From the NCBI GenBank assembly GCA_002841625.1, contig PHAG01000004.1:124001-188000 (forward strand): a stretch of DNA of 64,000 nucleotides. Reading direction: 5' to 3'. The notes under the pieces are model-generated. The model was not told the origin of the DNA. It saw only the letters and a program-made list of their open reading frames with translations, and made no database searches. The DNA comes from Firmicutes bacterium HGW-Firmicutes-1 (GTDB lineage: Bacteria > Bacillota > Clostridia > Lachnospirales > Vallitaleaceae). A program made the position numbers and the translations under genes. Shown one piece after another: positions 18,406 through 26,621 of the stretch; the stretch's first letter is position 1; every line of letters starts with the position of its first letter.

Positions 18406-19085
18406 GCTTTTGCCCCCTCTACTGACTTGATGATCTTCATTACTTCTCCAAATTTAATGCCATAAAGCTCTTCAATAATGTCTGCAAACATTTCTTTATA
18501 TTTCTTTGAAAGCTTTTTAAACGAAAACACATCATCATATTGACACAACAGTTTACACTTATAATCATCCTCTGTAAATTCAAACTCATACTCCGCTATC
18601 ACCTTCGCATACTCTTCAATATCTAAAATTTGATTAATATAGTCTTTATCAATCTTAGTGTTGATAACATCTCGATAAATTTTAACCACATTCATTTTTT
18701 TATTTAAGAAGTTATTAAGGATCTGCTTTAAAGACAGAATATGATGTCGTTCATAATCCGACACAATAAATACTATAGAGTAATCCATATTGAGCAGTTC
18801 AAGTTCTCCGTTGAGCCCATGGTCTACAAGAGCGATGTCGTAATCTTTAAGGTTAATTGCTTTGTTTAGTTCCGTTAACCTATCTGCATGGGAACAACAA
18901 TCCACACCTAAATATGTATATACATCACCCCCAGTCATGGTGGGGAGGGTTGCTTTTAATGCTTGATCTTTGCTTGCATCAATAATCAATACCTGTTTGT
19001 TCAATGCCCTTAAAATCCTAGATAAGTAGTGAAGCATATCAACCTTGTATGAACCAACAAATCCTAATTTAATAAAAGGATCCAT
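18396..19085 (-). CDS. Second ParA-like protein, P-loop lost
   Basis: A 229-residue protein with the same fold cues: the strand-turn IKLGFVGSYKVDMLHYLSRI at the P-loop position, KQVLIIDAS as the next strand, and YDIALVDHGLNGE where Walker B is expected. The Gly-Lys-Ser/Thr of the P-loop is absent, so nucleotide binding is doubtful. It overlaps its upstream neighbour by 17 bp and its downstream one by 10 bp, a sign of coupled translation and matched amounts. I infer a partner of the two other ParA-like domains in the locus. Confidence 0.62.
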   Translation of the reverse strand: MDPFIKLGFVGSYKVDMLHYLSRILRALNKQVLIIDASKDQALKATLPTMTGGDVYTYLGVDCCSHADRLTELNKAINLKDYDIALVDHGLNGELELLNMDYSIVFIVSDYERHHILSLKQILNNFLNKKMNVVKIYRDVINTKIDKDYINQILDIEEYAKVIAEYEFEFTEDDYKCKLLCQYDDVFSFKKLSKKYKEMFADIIEELYGIKFGEVMKIIKSVEGAKACK

Positions 19086-20103
19086 TTACATCCTCCTCCT
19101 TTTTTTCAGTTTGTTTTTCAGAACTATCATTTTCTTGTGTTGGCTTTTGTGTTGGCTTTTGTGTTGGTTTTTGTGTTGATTCTTGATTTTGTTCTGTTGT
19201 TGGCTCTATTGTTGGATCTACAGAAATGCCTGTCTCTTGCTTTAATGCTTCTTGTTCCTTTGTAATTTTATTTTCTCTATTCGTTGCTTCTTGCTTTACA
19301 CCACTTTCTACACTATAAGTTGCTTCATCACTGATTTTACTTAATCGTTCATCTAACTGTCTTCTGGCATCCTCTGTTAAACTTTTTTTAGCTTCCTCGA
19401 TAATATTAGGATTGCTTTTTATGACTTTTAGAACATCTAGGTTTACCGGATAATTATATATCGCCTTATCTTGAATAGATGGAGCAACATATGTAACCGT
19501 GTATAATTTTGAACCTTTCTGTAAGTATGCATCAACGATTGCACTGCTTAAAGTCAAAATTTCTTTTTCCTCCACCCACAACCAAAGTGTATTTGTTGCT
19601 AATTGTATATTTCTAACTTTTTTCTTGCTTAAAACAATATAATCTTCTCCATTAGGAAACCCTATCCTAACATCTATATAACGACTTTTTTCTAAATTGC
19701 TAGGCAATAGCAGCATATTGAGTTCTTCTTCCCTCAGATCATTAGAAATAATTTCCTCATGTATCATAGCCTTCATTAAAGGAATTCCTTGTTCCACGTC
19801 AACTAACAGCACTTTTCCATACTCTACACTTGTTACAAACTGATCTTGAGAAGTGCTGGAGCTTATTTCTCCCTCATAAAAATGCTCTGGTTTTAAAACT
19901 GTTCCCGCCGCAAGCTTTTCATTACTTACAAGTGCAATCCTTTTTAAGTTACTCTTCAAAGCATAAATCTCGTTCACATATCCTGACACTTGCATTTTAT
20001 AGCCTATGTATCCTAGTGCTCCTATACCTCCAATTAATATCACTGCGATTAAAGTATTCCTTACAACCTTTGATAGCTTTAACCTTTTCTTTCCAAAAGC
20101 CAT
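19069..20103 (-). CDS. SAF-domain CpaB/RcpC-like protein
   Basis: A 344-residue protein with an N-terminal cytoplasmic stretch, one membrane helix (residues ~16-34) and an extracellular SAF domain (about 50-120: RIALVSNEKLAAGTVLKPEHF). CpaB/RcpC proteins of Tad systems have this layout. The C-terminal ~60 residues are low-complexity Glu/Gln/Thr/Lys with three exact QKPT units. A cell-wall-spanning role is inferred. The gene starts 28 bp after the kinase-fusion stop and overlaps the next gene by 17 bp. Confidence 0.75.
   Translation of the reverse strand: MAFGKKRLKLSKVVRNTLIAVILIGGIGALGYIGYKMQVSGYVNEIYALKSNLKRIALVSNEKLAAGTVLKPEHFYEGEISSSTSQDQFVTSVEYGKVLLVDVEQGIPLMKAMIHEEIISNDLREEELNMLLLPSNLEKSRYIDVRIGFPNGEDYIVLSKKKVRNIQLATNTLWLWVEEKEILTLSSAIVDAYLQKGSKLYTVTYVAPSIQDKAIYNYPVNLDVLKVIKSNPNIIEEAKKSLTEDARRQLDERLSKISDEATYSVESGVKQEATNRENKITKEQEALKQETGISVDPTIEPTTEQNQESTQKPTQKPTQKPTQENDSSEKQTEKKEEDVNGSFY
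19134..19180 (-). repeat. 12-bp in-frame tandem repeat in the CpaB-like gene
   Basis: About three and a half copies of a 12-bp unit encode the Gln-Lys-Pro-Thr units near the C-terminus. Copy-number changes would keep the frame, so the linker could vary in length between strains. Confidence 0.7.
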
Positions 20104-20131
20104 AATGCTCCCCCTGCTTAAGAATTCATCT

Positions 20132-21577
20132 TTAAGTTTTTAATACTTGTTCAAATGCTTTTTTTATTTCTTGACCAGGAATGAATGGATTCATGTTATA
20201 GGGCAAGTGAAATGTCTTACTTTTCGTCCATCCTTTTATCTCCTTAATTGACTTCTGATCCATAAAAGGTAATAAATAATACCAATTGTTGTTTGGATCA
20301 TATGTTCGGGTTAAGGTATAAAAGCTCTTTATTTCTTTAACCTTCCAATCCATTCCTTGACCAACGACAATCCTAATATCAGCTCTAATAAATTCATCTA
20401 TATTTCCTAGTACTTGATAAGAACCTAAATCTAAAAGAATAAAATCATACTTATCCCTATATAAAGTAAGAAATTGCCAGTAGTCTATATCCCAGAAATA
20501 GTGAACTCTATTATAAATGAAATTCTTTTTTTCTACCGCCTTTTCATCCACGGTAACAAATCCAATCTCTTTAAAATGCTTTGAATCATTCAATTCGATT
20601 AAAGCTACTTTACCTTTTTTAGACAAGATCTGCGCAAACATAATACTTGAATGTGTGACACCAACTCCTTTGGATACACCCAAAAAACCAATAGTTACTG
20701 TCCTTTTTACAGTTATCTCATTAGTGCTTTTTTCACCTCCAGAATCCATCTTATTGGAGTAATTTATATACTCATATTTTTCCAAGGTATTTTCTATTTT
20801 GTTATTATCTAGTCCTAACAATGCTTTTTCTAACTCTTCTATGTTTTGAAATCTTAGATTCGGTAAAATTTCGCAACACTTTAAAACTATCTCAAATAGT
20901 TCATTCGCCAATTCTGTATTAAGCTGTTCAGTCCATTGAATTTTATAAGGTGGGAGAGATAGGTTTTTACTGGTTAACAAATAATATATTGTAATACCTA
21001 GAGAATAAATATCAGTCCGTTCATCGCTCTGTCCAATACCATATTGTTCAGGCGCTGCGTAACCCTTGGTGCCAATTGGCATAGTATCGTTTTGGCTTTC
21101 TTCTTTATACTCCCTTGCTATTCCAAAGTCTATAAGCTTAATGTTACCATCATCCATTAACATAATATTATCTGGTTTAACATCCCTATATATAATTGGA
21201 TGTGGTTTACGCTGATGTAGGTATTTAAGTACGTCACACAATTGAAATGCCCAATGAATGACCTGACTAGTCTCGATTTCTGAGCACTGTTTTTTATAAT
21301 CTTTAAGATTCGTTCCTTCTACATATTCCTCAATAATATAAATAGCTTCTTCATCTTCTTCAATATCAATTATTTTAGGTATGGCTCGATGATTTAAATG
21401 CTTCAATATATTAGGCTCTGCAAGTAAGTTAATATTATGATTATCTTTTCTTGCCCTTTTTATTGCCCACTTGTTTCCAACTTTAATATTTTCTGCAAGA
21501 TAGACTTCACTTGTACCTCCTTGTCCAAGTGCATCGATTACTCGAAATTTGTCAAAGTACACCTTCCCGATCTCCAT
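20132..21577 (-). CDS. Ser/Thr protein kinase fused to a ParA/CpaE-like domain
   Basis: A 481-residue cytoplasmic protein. Residues 1-260 form a Hanks-type kinase with all key elements: the Gly-rich loop LGQGGTSEV (18-25), Lys40 in WAIKRA, catalytic YRDVKPDN (Asp132), DFG (Asp150-Gly152) and GYAAPEQYG (172-180). There is no PASTA repeat or membrane helix. Residues ~290-481 resemble a ParA/MinD fold, with FLGVSKGVGVTHSS at 298-311 in the P-loop position and DFILLDLGSY as the Walker B strand. It heads the operon with a GGGAGGT site and a good promoter. The fusion suggests phospho-control of the pilus locus. Confidence 0.82.
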   Translation of the reverse strand: MEIGKVYFDKFRVIDALGQGGTSEVYLAENIKVGNKWAIKRARKDNHNINLLAEPNILKHLNHRAIPKIIDIEEDEEAIYIIEEYVEGTNLKDYKKQCSEIETSQVIHWAFQLCDVLKYLHQRKPHPIIYRDVKPDNIMLMDDGNIKLIDFGIAREYKEESQNDTMPIGTKGYAAPEQYGIGQSDERTDIYSLGITIYYLLTSKNLSLPPYKIQWTEQLNTELANELFEIVLKCCEILPNLRFQNIEELEKALLGLDNNKIENTLEKYEYINYSNKMDSGGEKSTNEITVKRTVTIGFLGVSKGVGVTHSSIMFAQILSKKGKVALIELNDSKHFKEIGFVTVDEKAVEKKNFIYNRVHYFWDIDYWQFLTLYRDKYDFILLDLGSYQVLGNIDEFIRADIRIVVGQGMDWKVKEIKSFYTLTRTYDPNNNWYYLLPFMDQKSIKEIKGWTKSKTFHLPYNMNPFIPGQEIKKAFEQVLKT

Positions 21578-21633
21578 TTTACCTCCCCATTTCGATAATA
21601 GTAATTATGTACCACAGGTGTTGTAATAAACCA

Positions 21634-21662
21634 ATTATATACATTTATTTTACTATTTACAA
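21634..21662 (-). promoter_or_regulatory. SigmaA-type promoter of the Tad-like operon
   Basis: On the minus strand, TTGTAA (21662-21657) and TATAAT (21639-21634) are spaced by 17 bp. They lie ~60 bp before the kinase-fusion ATG. No other strong promoter is visible inside the locus. Confidence 0.65.
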
Positions 21663-21813
21663 GGGTTTTTTATGTTATATTTTGTTATGTTTTGCGATAT
21701 TTGTCGTATTTCAGTTTTATTTCTAACATTATTTTACAAATATGTATAATGTATCTATTACAGTATTGATCCCCCTGTCAATTTATGTACCTTATACTGG
21801 TTAAAATTTCGCA

Positions 21814-21845
21814 ATAAAAAAAGCCATGGGCAATCGCTCATGGCT
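21814..21845 (-). terminator. Rho-independent terminator after the prsA-like gene
   Basis: AGCCATG at 21822-21828 pairs with CATGGCT at 21839-21845. On the minus strand the stem is followed by a run of seven T. It ends the foldase transcript and insulates it from the Tad-like promoter. Confidence 0.85.
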
Positions 21846-21862
21846 CAATGTAAGTCTAAAAA

Positions 21863-23023
21863 TTATTCGGTAGTTTCTGGTGTTTCTTCAGGAGTTTCAG
21901 GTGCTGCATCTGGTGTTACTACCGGAGTTTCTTCTGGCGTTGTTTCCTTTGCTTTATCCTCTGGCTTTGTTTCGCCAGTCACTATAAACGCTGCCCAATT
22001 CTTTTCATTTACTACAACATTGTACTCTGTTTTCCAAAGTTCAATCTTCTCTTCAAAAGCAGCTTCCTTTTGACTTCTGTTTGCATTTTTAATTGCAGCG
22101 TCTTCTTTATCTTTTCTTTCTTGAATTTGTTCTGCCGTTGGAGCTGTAGCAGCTTTTTCAACCTTAATAATATGATATCCATAAGTAGTTTCAACAAGCC
22201 CGCTTATTTCCCCAGTTTTCATGGAGAATGCTGCTTCTTCGAATTCAGGAGCCATTAAACCTTTTGTAAAAGTATATTCACCCTTATCAGGTATTGAGGC
22301 TTCATCTTGTGAATATTCTACTACTAAGTTACCAAAATCCTCATTCGCTTTTGCTTTTGCAAGTACTTCTTCTGCCTTTGCTTTTGCTGCTGCCAGACCT
22401 GCTTCATCTAATGGAGCACCCGTTGCGTCATCAATTGTTTTAATCAATATATGTTTTACTACGACAACATCTGCATCAATTCCATATTTAACAATGGAAC
22501 CATAAATAGGATCTTGCATTGCTGCGATAGCCAAATCATTCTTAACTAGTTCTTGATCTAATTCTTCATCTGGTGTTGCTACATCAATTAGTTTATCTAG
22601 GTATAGATAGTTAACCGCAATTTTCTCTAAAGTTGCTAGTGTAAATCCGCTTGTTTTTACAACCTCTGGATCTAATTGTTCAAAATATGTTTTAACATCC
22701 GTTTTAGCTTTTGTAATTTCTTCTTCTGTTAAAGTAATACCTTTGTCCTTAGCAACTTGTGCTGCTAAATTAATCGTAATAACTGTTTGTAATACTTGTT
22801 CTTTTACATAATCCCCAACAGTTCCTACGCCGTCTGGACTTGGTTGGCTCATACCTTCGGCTCCAACTTGTGATTCCATGCTGAATACGAAAAACTTTGC
22901 TTCGTCTATCGTCGCCTTTTCACCTTTAATCTCGACAATCGTTGTATTGGTTGTATCTGAACAACCTACAAACATTGTCGCCATTAGTGTTACTATCATG
23001 ATTAATATAACTATTTTTTTCAT
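21863..23023 (-). CDS. prsA: PrsA-type lipoprotein foldase (parvulin peptidyl-prolyl isomerase)
   Basis: A 386-residue exported lipoprotein that helps fold proteins outside the membrane. The signal peptide ends in a lipobox (MFVGC), so Cys20 is lipidated. A SurA_N-like helical region (residues ~35-165) precedes a parvulin rotamase domain, seen as VVVVKHILIKT, FGNLVVEYSQDEAS, GEYTFTKGLMAPEFEEAAF and TTYGYHIIKVEK. The last ~45 residues are a Thr/Pro/Glu-rich tail. It is a single gene with GGGAG before the ATG. The giant secreted proteins encoded nearby are plausible clients. Confidence 0.9.
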   Translation of the reverse strand: MKKIVILIMIVTLMATMFVGCSDTTNTTIVEIKGEKATIDEAKFFVFSMESQVGAEGMSQPSPDGVGTVGDYVKEQVLQTVITINLAAQVAKDKGITLTEEEITKAKTDVKTYFEQLDPEVVKTSGFTLATLEKIAVNYLYLDKLIDVATPDEELDQELVKNDLAIAAMQDPIYGSIVKYGIDADVVVVKHILIKTIDDATGAPLDEAGLAAAKAKAEEVLAKAKANEDFGNLVVEYSQDEASIPDKGEYTFTKGLMAPEFEEAAFSMKTGEISGLVETTYGYHIIKVEKAATAPTAEQIQERKDKEDAAIKNANRSQKEAAFEEKIELWKTEYNVVVNEKNWAAFIVTGETKPEDKAKETTPEETPVVTPDAAPETPEETPETTE

Positions 23024-23193
23024 TTCTTTTAGCTCCCTTTTTACTATATTACCCGTATATTTTATATGGATTACACCATTTTAAGCTTATATTATGTGTC
23101 AATTATTTAACTAAGCTTAACTATTATAGTTTAATGTATTTGAACTATAAAATCAACAAAAAATATATATTTATTTGTGAGGTTTCTGTGTCA

Positions 23194-23327
23194 GGAAAAT
23201 CGGCTCCTAATAATCATCCCCTTATTTACACATCCGCCGCTTTTCCAACCCTCTTTCTTTTATCAATAGCCAAAAGGAAAATCGGCTAGCACCTTCAATA
23301 TCTTGAAACCCACCCCACCGCTTTTCC
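23194..23327. repeat. Pair of ~52-bp inverted-repeat units (GGAAAATCGGC ... CCGCTTTTCC)
   Basis: Two units at 23194-23246 and 23276-23327, 82 bp apart start to start. Each begins GGAAAATCGGCT and ends CCGCTTTTCC, so the ends are inverted complements with one mismatch, and the sequence after each unit is similar too. They lie in the 425-bp gap 23024-23448, which otherwise holds only AT-rich DNA and a terminator. Related units with the same pairing distance occur at 25532 and 25616. Confidence 0.65.
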
Positions 23328-23396
23328 AAACTCTATCTATATCCCTTTTACTACCAAAAACAAAACGCTCTTAAAATATTTAATACCATCACTACA

Positions 23397-23429
23397 CAAA
23401 AAAAGACACAAGCTTTTCACACTTGTGCC
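23397..23429 (-). terminator. Rho-independent terminator after the stress-protein gene
   Basis: GACACAAG and CTTGTGCC (23405-23412 and 23422-23429) form the stem. On the minus strand it is followed by a T-run of seven. Confidence 0.8.
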
Positions 23430-23448
23430 TTCCCAATTAACGATTCTT

Positions 23449-23892
23449 CTATGTAACTATCTCATTACTCTTTAGGTTAGGTAACTCCTTCGGCTTTGGC
23501 CTTCGTTCAAGTACAAGAACCTCTAGATCTTTAGCTTCTGATGAAATATGACTTGAGATATCCCTCTTTAAGAGTTTGAATAACTTACCTCTCATGGTTT
23601 CTCCTAAAACAACTTGTGCTACATCCATGTCTCTAATAAAAGCTATAATACGTGAAGAAACATTTTGATCACTTACAAAATGAACCTCACCACCTAATTC
23701 TTTGCCATATTTGAATAAGTCCTCAAGTAAAGTTGCTGATTCAGGTTTTTGAAATATACTCATACCCTTTTCTACATGTAAAATATGCAGCTGTGCAGCG
23801 TTTTCTCGAGCTATCTTTGCACCCTTTTCTATTAATCTTTTAGAATTACCTTGTATTGTAATACATACTAAAACTTTTGGTTGATTTTCCAA
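23449..23892 (-). CDS. Universal stress protein (UspA / KdpD-type USP domain)
   Basis: A ~147-residue single-domain protein of the USP fold. It shows the first strand KVLVCITIQGNSKRLIEKGA, AAQLHILHVEKG, and the late VAQVVLGETMRGKLFKLL helix with SHISSEAKDLEVLVLE. This is closest to the USP module of KdpD sensors, although no kdp genes are nearby. I prefer the TTG at 23892, which AAGGGGTG precedes at 6-7 bp; an ATG at 23937 would swallow that site and add 15 hydrophobic residues. The role is unknown. Confidence 0.75.
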   Translation of the reverse strand: MENQPKVLVCITIQGNSKRLIEKGAKIARENAAQLHILHVEKGMSIFQKPESATLLEDLFKYGKELGGEVHFVSDQNVSSRIIAFIRDMDVAQVVLGETMRGKLFKLLKRDISSHISSEAKDLEVLVLERRPKPKELPNLKSNEIVT

Positions 23893-24040
23893 TGCTAACA
23901 CCCCTTTACAAATGAATCTGACTACTATCCCTATCAACCCTTTTATTTATATAACTTTATTATAGCACTATTATTTGGTATATTCTACATGCATTCACAT
24001 TGTTCACAAATTATTCATAGCTAATTATTAACATACCTTA

Positions 24041-24074
24041 AGTGAATCAAGCAATATTGTTTGCTTGATCCACT
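24041..24074 (-). terminator. Hairpin terminator after the Tyr-rich protein gene
   Basis: AGTGAATCAAGCAA and TTGCTTGATCCACT pair with one mismatch around a short loop, 9 bp after the stop of the gene starting at 24640. The following T-run is weak. Confidence 0.55.
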
Positions 24075-24082
24075 GGCTCTCT

Positions 24083-24640
24083 TTAGTAAAAGTATTGTCT
24101 GTAATTATAATAATAAGGAGAATAATAATTGCGATTTTTTCTATATCTTCCACCATAAAATCCGTGCCTTCTTCTACTAAATAACTCGTTTAATAATAAA
24201 ATTTCAACCAAATCTCTTTGAAAGTCATAGCCTCCTCTAAGCTGCATTCCCGTAACGTCAGCCTCAACTTCTTCCTTAGCTTTCAAGCTTTCATCTTTGC
24301 TAAAAGTGTCATTAATTTTATCTGTTATTTGTTCAATTGTTTCACGATCAGGATATTCATCATACATATAACTACCATCATATTCCAGTTTATCACATTC
24401 TTCCTCGATATATGCCTGAATTTTTTTGCAGAAGTCTGGATACATGCTTTTCATATATTGAATATCCGAATCATTATTCTCCTCTTGATCATATTGATTC
24501 GGCAGTTGAATTCCCGAGGACAAATACATTGATGCTTGATTTGTATTGCTTATATTGTTGTATTGATAATAATCATTTCTATTATGATTAACCGCATTTA
24601 TGTCAGAATACATTGAATACTTTCCGGGATATTTTATCAT
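24083..24640 (-). CDS. Tyr/Asn-rich hypothetical protein, coat-like composition
   Basis: A 185-residue soluble protein that I cannot assign. It has an Asn/Tyr/Gln-rich N-terminus, a conserved-looking middle (MYPDFCKKIQAYIEEECDKL, then RETIEQITDKI) and a basic Tyr-rich end (RNYYSPYYYNYRQYFY). There is no signal peptide. Tyr-rich tails of this kind are common in spore-coat and cross-linked proteins, so a sporulation role is possible but not shown. It has its own hairpin terminator and lies 56 bp after ywmB on the same strand. Confidence 0.6.
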   Translation of the reverse strand: MIKYPGKYSMYSDINAVNHNRNDYYQYNNISNTNQASMYLSSGIQLPNQYDQEENNDSDIQYMKSMYPDFCKKIQAYIEEECDKLEYDGSYMYDEYPDRETIEQITDKINDTFSKDESLKAKEEVEADVTGMQLRGGYDFQRDLVEILLLNELFSRRRHGFYGGRYRKNRNYYSPYYYNYRQYFY

Positions 24641-24696
24641 AATTGCTCCAACTCTTATTTCAATACTAATATATGAATGACTTACTTACTGTGTGA

Positions 24697-25455
24697 TTAA
24701 TATTCAAAAGTAATGACCGGAGTTGCGACATAAAAGATTGTTTTATTCTCTATCTCATTATATGTCATTGCAAGATCCATATTGATTTTCTCTCCATTCG
24801 AAACAACATAATCATCCATATACTTAGAATACCCATAGGCACTCTTTAATTCCTGTATAGATACCATAGATTTCACTTCTCCTTTTAATGCTTCAACAAT
24901 ATCTTCCATAACCATTTTCGCATTTTCATCAGAGATTTCCCCGAGTTGACTTGCTGTGATAATCAAACCTTTTGTTGCAATCATTTCCATATCACTATAT
25001 ATCTTATTTATTTCATCCTCAAAATATCCAATGCTCTTACACTTATTGTAAAGCTTAATATTTACTGTCAAGTAATTCCTTGCCTTAAATGTACCATTAT
25101 CTATATTCTCTACAATCTCTACTAATTCAATTTTAGTGTGTGCATCGTTAGAACTTTTTTCAATCGTATAAACTTTTTTATCCTTTACATCCACAAAATC
25201 CGCATGATAATTTTCAATACCAAGTTTAAATGCAACTCCCTCAACAACCATACTCATTTCTTCCTTTGTCATATATTGAGGAATATATTCCCCCCATACA
25301 TTCAACTCAGTATCTTCAATTCTAAATTCAGTATTCCCAAAGGCCTCAACGAGTTCCTCTCCACCATAAACCAAGTCTTCATCTATAACATTGTCAATTA
25401 AAATTAAGCTTATCACTAAGATAGTAGCAAAAAGAAGTTTTCTATAGATTTTCAT
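24697..25455 (-). CDS. ywmB: YwmB-family exported protein
   Basis: A 252-residue protein with an N-terminal signal or anchor helix (residues ~5-21). The remainder fits the YwmB (DUF1779) family: FKLGI..YHADFV early on, a central TASQLGEIS region, and the C-terminal YVVSNGEKINMDLAMTYNEIENKT then ATPVITFEY, typical of the family's closing strands. In Bacillus, ywmB sits beside the ATP synthase operon. Here the same neighbourhood is kept, with the surface-protein genes in between. The molecular function is unknown. Confidence 0.75.
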   Translation of the reverse strand: MKIYRKLLFATILVISLILIDNVIDEDLVYGGEELVEAFGNTEFRIEDTELNVWGEYIPQYMTKEEMSMVVEGVAFKLGIENYHADFVDVKDKKVYTIEKSSNDAHTKIELVEIVENIDNGTFKARNYLTVNIKLYNKCKSIGYFEDEINKIYSDMEMIATKGLIITASQLGEISDENAKMVMEDIVEALKGEVKSMVSIQELKSAYGYSKYMDDYVVSNGEKINMDLAMTYNEIENKTIFYVATPVITFEY

Positions 25456-25531
25456 GTCTTACCCCTCCAAAATATTTCCACACATTATTATCTTTCCTAG
25501 AGTATAGACACATAAGTAACTAGTTATTCAA

Positions 25532-25669
25532 GAAAAACGGCTCTATAAGAGAAAATATTACGAAGAACTTATTGCCGTTTTTCCAATTGCATATGCAAAT
25601 CGTTCTCATTCAACAGGAAAAACGGCTTAAAACAAAAAGATTACAGAAAACTAACTGCCACAAAAAAGG
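25532..25669. repeat. Second pair of ~52-bp inverted-repeat units
   Basis: Unit 1 (25532-25583) starts GAAAAACGGCTC and ends GCCGTTTTTC as a perfect inverted end pair. Unit 2 (25616-25669) starts GGAAAAACGGCTT but its right end is decayed. They are 84 bp apart, matching the pair at 23194/23276. The right end of unit 2 runs into the terminator of the SLH gene. Confidence 0.6.
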
Positions 25670-25715
25670 AGCCCCTTTTCTATAGACAAATATCTATAGT
25701 GAAGTAGCTCCTTTC
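25662..25715 (-). terminator. Rho-independent terminator of the SLH/FN3 operon
   Basis: On the minus strand AAAGGAGC pairs with GGCTCCTTTTTT, with an inner ACTATAGATA/TCTATAG helix and a T-run of six. It lies 13-65 bp after the SLH gene stop. Confidence 0.8.
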
Positions 25716-25727
25716 CTATGAACAATT

Positions 25728-26606
25728 TTATTTTGCCTCACAAATCTGCTCTAACACTCTCGACAGAAGCACAGCACAATCCTGTCTGGTCGCCTTGGTA
25801 TCTGGAGTATACGGATAAAAGAATTTATCTGTTGGCTTAACAATTCCCGCTTCAACCAAAGCCTTGAACTCATCATTACTCCAATGAACTTTTAATGCAT
25901 AAGTATATTTTTCTCCTTGGTTAAAGAAAACAAAAGTCCTATTGATTACGGCTAAAGCCTCTCCGATAGTAATATTTCCAGCAGGATCAAATTTTCCGCC
26001 ATCCCTTCCTTCAAAGATTTCTCTTTGAGCCAACGTAAGAATATAAGGTCTGGCCCAAAAATTCTTAGCAATATCTTTAAACTCAAGTTTACTTTCTCTA
26101 AGCAACTCATACTCTGCAGTAAGCGTCATCATCTTAGCGAACTCCGCTCTATTCACGTTACTTTTAGGCTTAAAGCTTCCATCTGCATATCCCGAAATGA
26201 TACCTCTATTATATAGGTTTAATATACTGAGTTTCTCAGCCTCCGAGGTTGGCATATCGGAAAAGTTTGTCATTTCTTTTCCCTTTTCTTCTAATACTAC
26301 TTTGATAGGAAAGTTGAAATTTGTTGCTTGAATCTTCCTAGAATCCCAACCCTTTATTGTAGTTGAACTTGATTCATAGGTAACTTTTAATGTTCCATTT
26401 TCTAATAGTGTCCAACTAATAATTCTAATTGGATTTTTATTAATACCCTCATGCCATTTTAACTGTATCGTTGCGCTTTGATCAGACGAAATATTAACGT
26501 CACAAATTACACGTTCTGCTGCACAAATTGTTATAGACATAAGTACCAAAAGCAGTAGTGTAATCACTATATATTTAATTAAGGTACCTTTAGTGGCATT
26601 TTTCAT
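25728..26606 (-). CDS. S-layer homology (SLH) domain protein
   Basis: A 292-residue secreted cell-wall protein. A signal helix (residues ~9-29) precedes a ~75-residue beta domain and then three SLH modules. The first (~95-150) shows ILNLYNRGIISGYADGSFKP and NRAEFAKMM. The second (~160-215) has FWARPYILTLAQREIFEGRD. The third (~235-290) has FKALVEAGIV and TRQDCAVLLSRVL. SLH modules bind pyruvylated wall polymers. It is 15 bp after the stop of a giant FN3 gene and shares its terminator, so it may supply the wall anchor for the larger proteins. Confidence 0.87.
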   Translation of the reverse strand: MKNATKGTLIKYIVITLLLLVLMSITICAAERVICDVNISSDQSATIQLKWHEGINKNPIRIISWTLLENGTLKVTYESSSTTIKGWDSRKIQATNFNFPIKVVLEEKGKEMTNFSDMPTSEAEKLSILNLYNRGIISGYADGSFKPKSNVNRAEFAKMMTLTAEYELLRESKLEFKDIAKNFWARPYILTLAQREIFEGRDGGKFDPAGNITIGEALAVINRTFVFFNQGEKYTYALKVHWSNDEFKALVEAGIVKPTDKFFYPYTPDTKATRQDCAVLLSRVLEQICEAK

Positions 26607-26621
26607 TATTTATTCCACCCT

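Noticed and set aside
21840-22505. Plus-strand frames within the prsA gene
   Set aside because: They are Ser/Ala/Val-rich complements of the Glu/Thr/Ala-rich foldase and lack start signals.
23194-23327. CRISPR array
   Set aside because: Only two units with inverted ends and unlike interiors, no cas genes; direct repeats of a CRISPR type are absent.
23449-23892. Fragment of a KdpD sensor
   Set aside because: The size fits a complete single USP domain, with its own ribosome site and terminator; no kinase or kdp genes are next to it.
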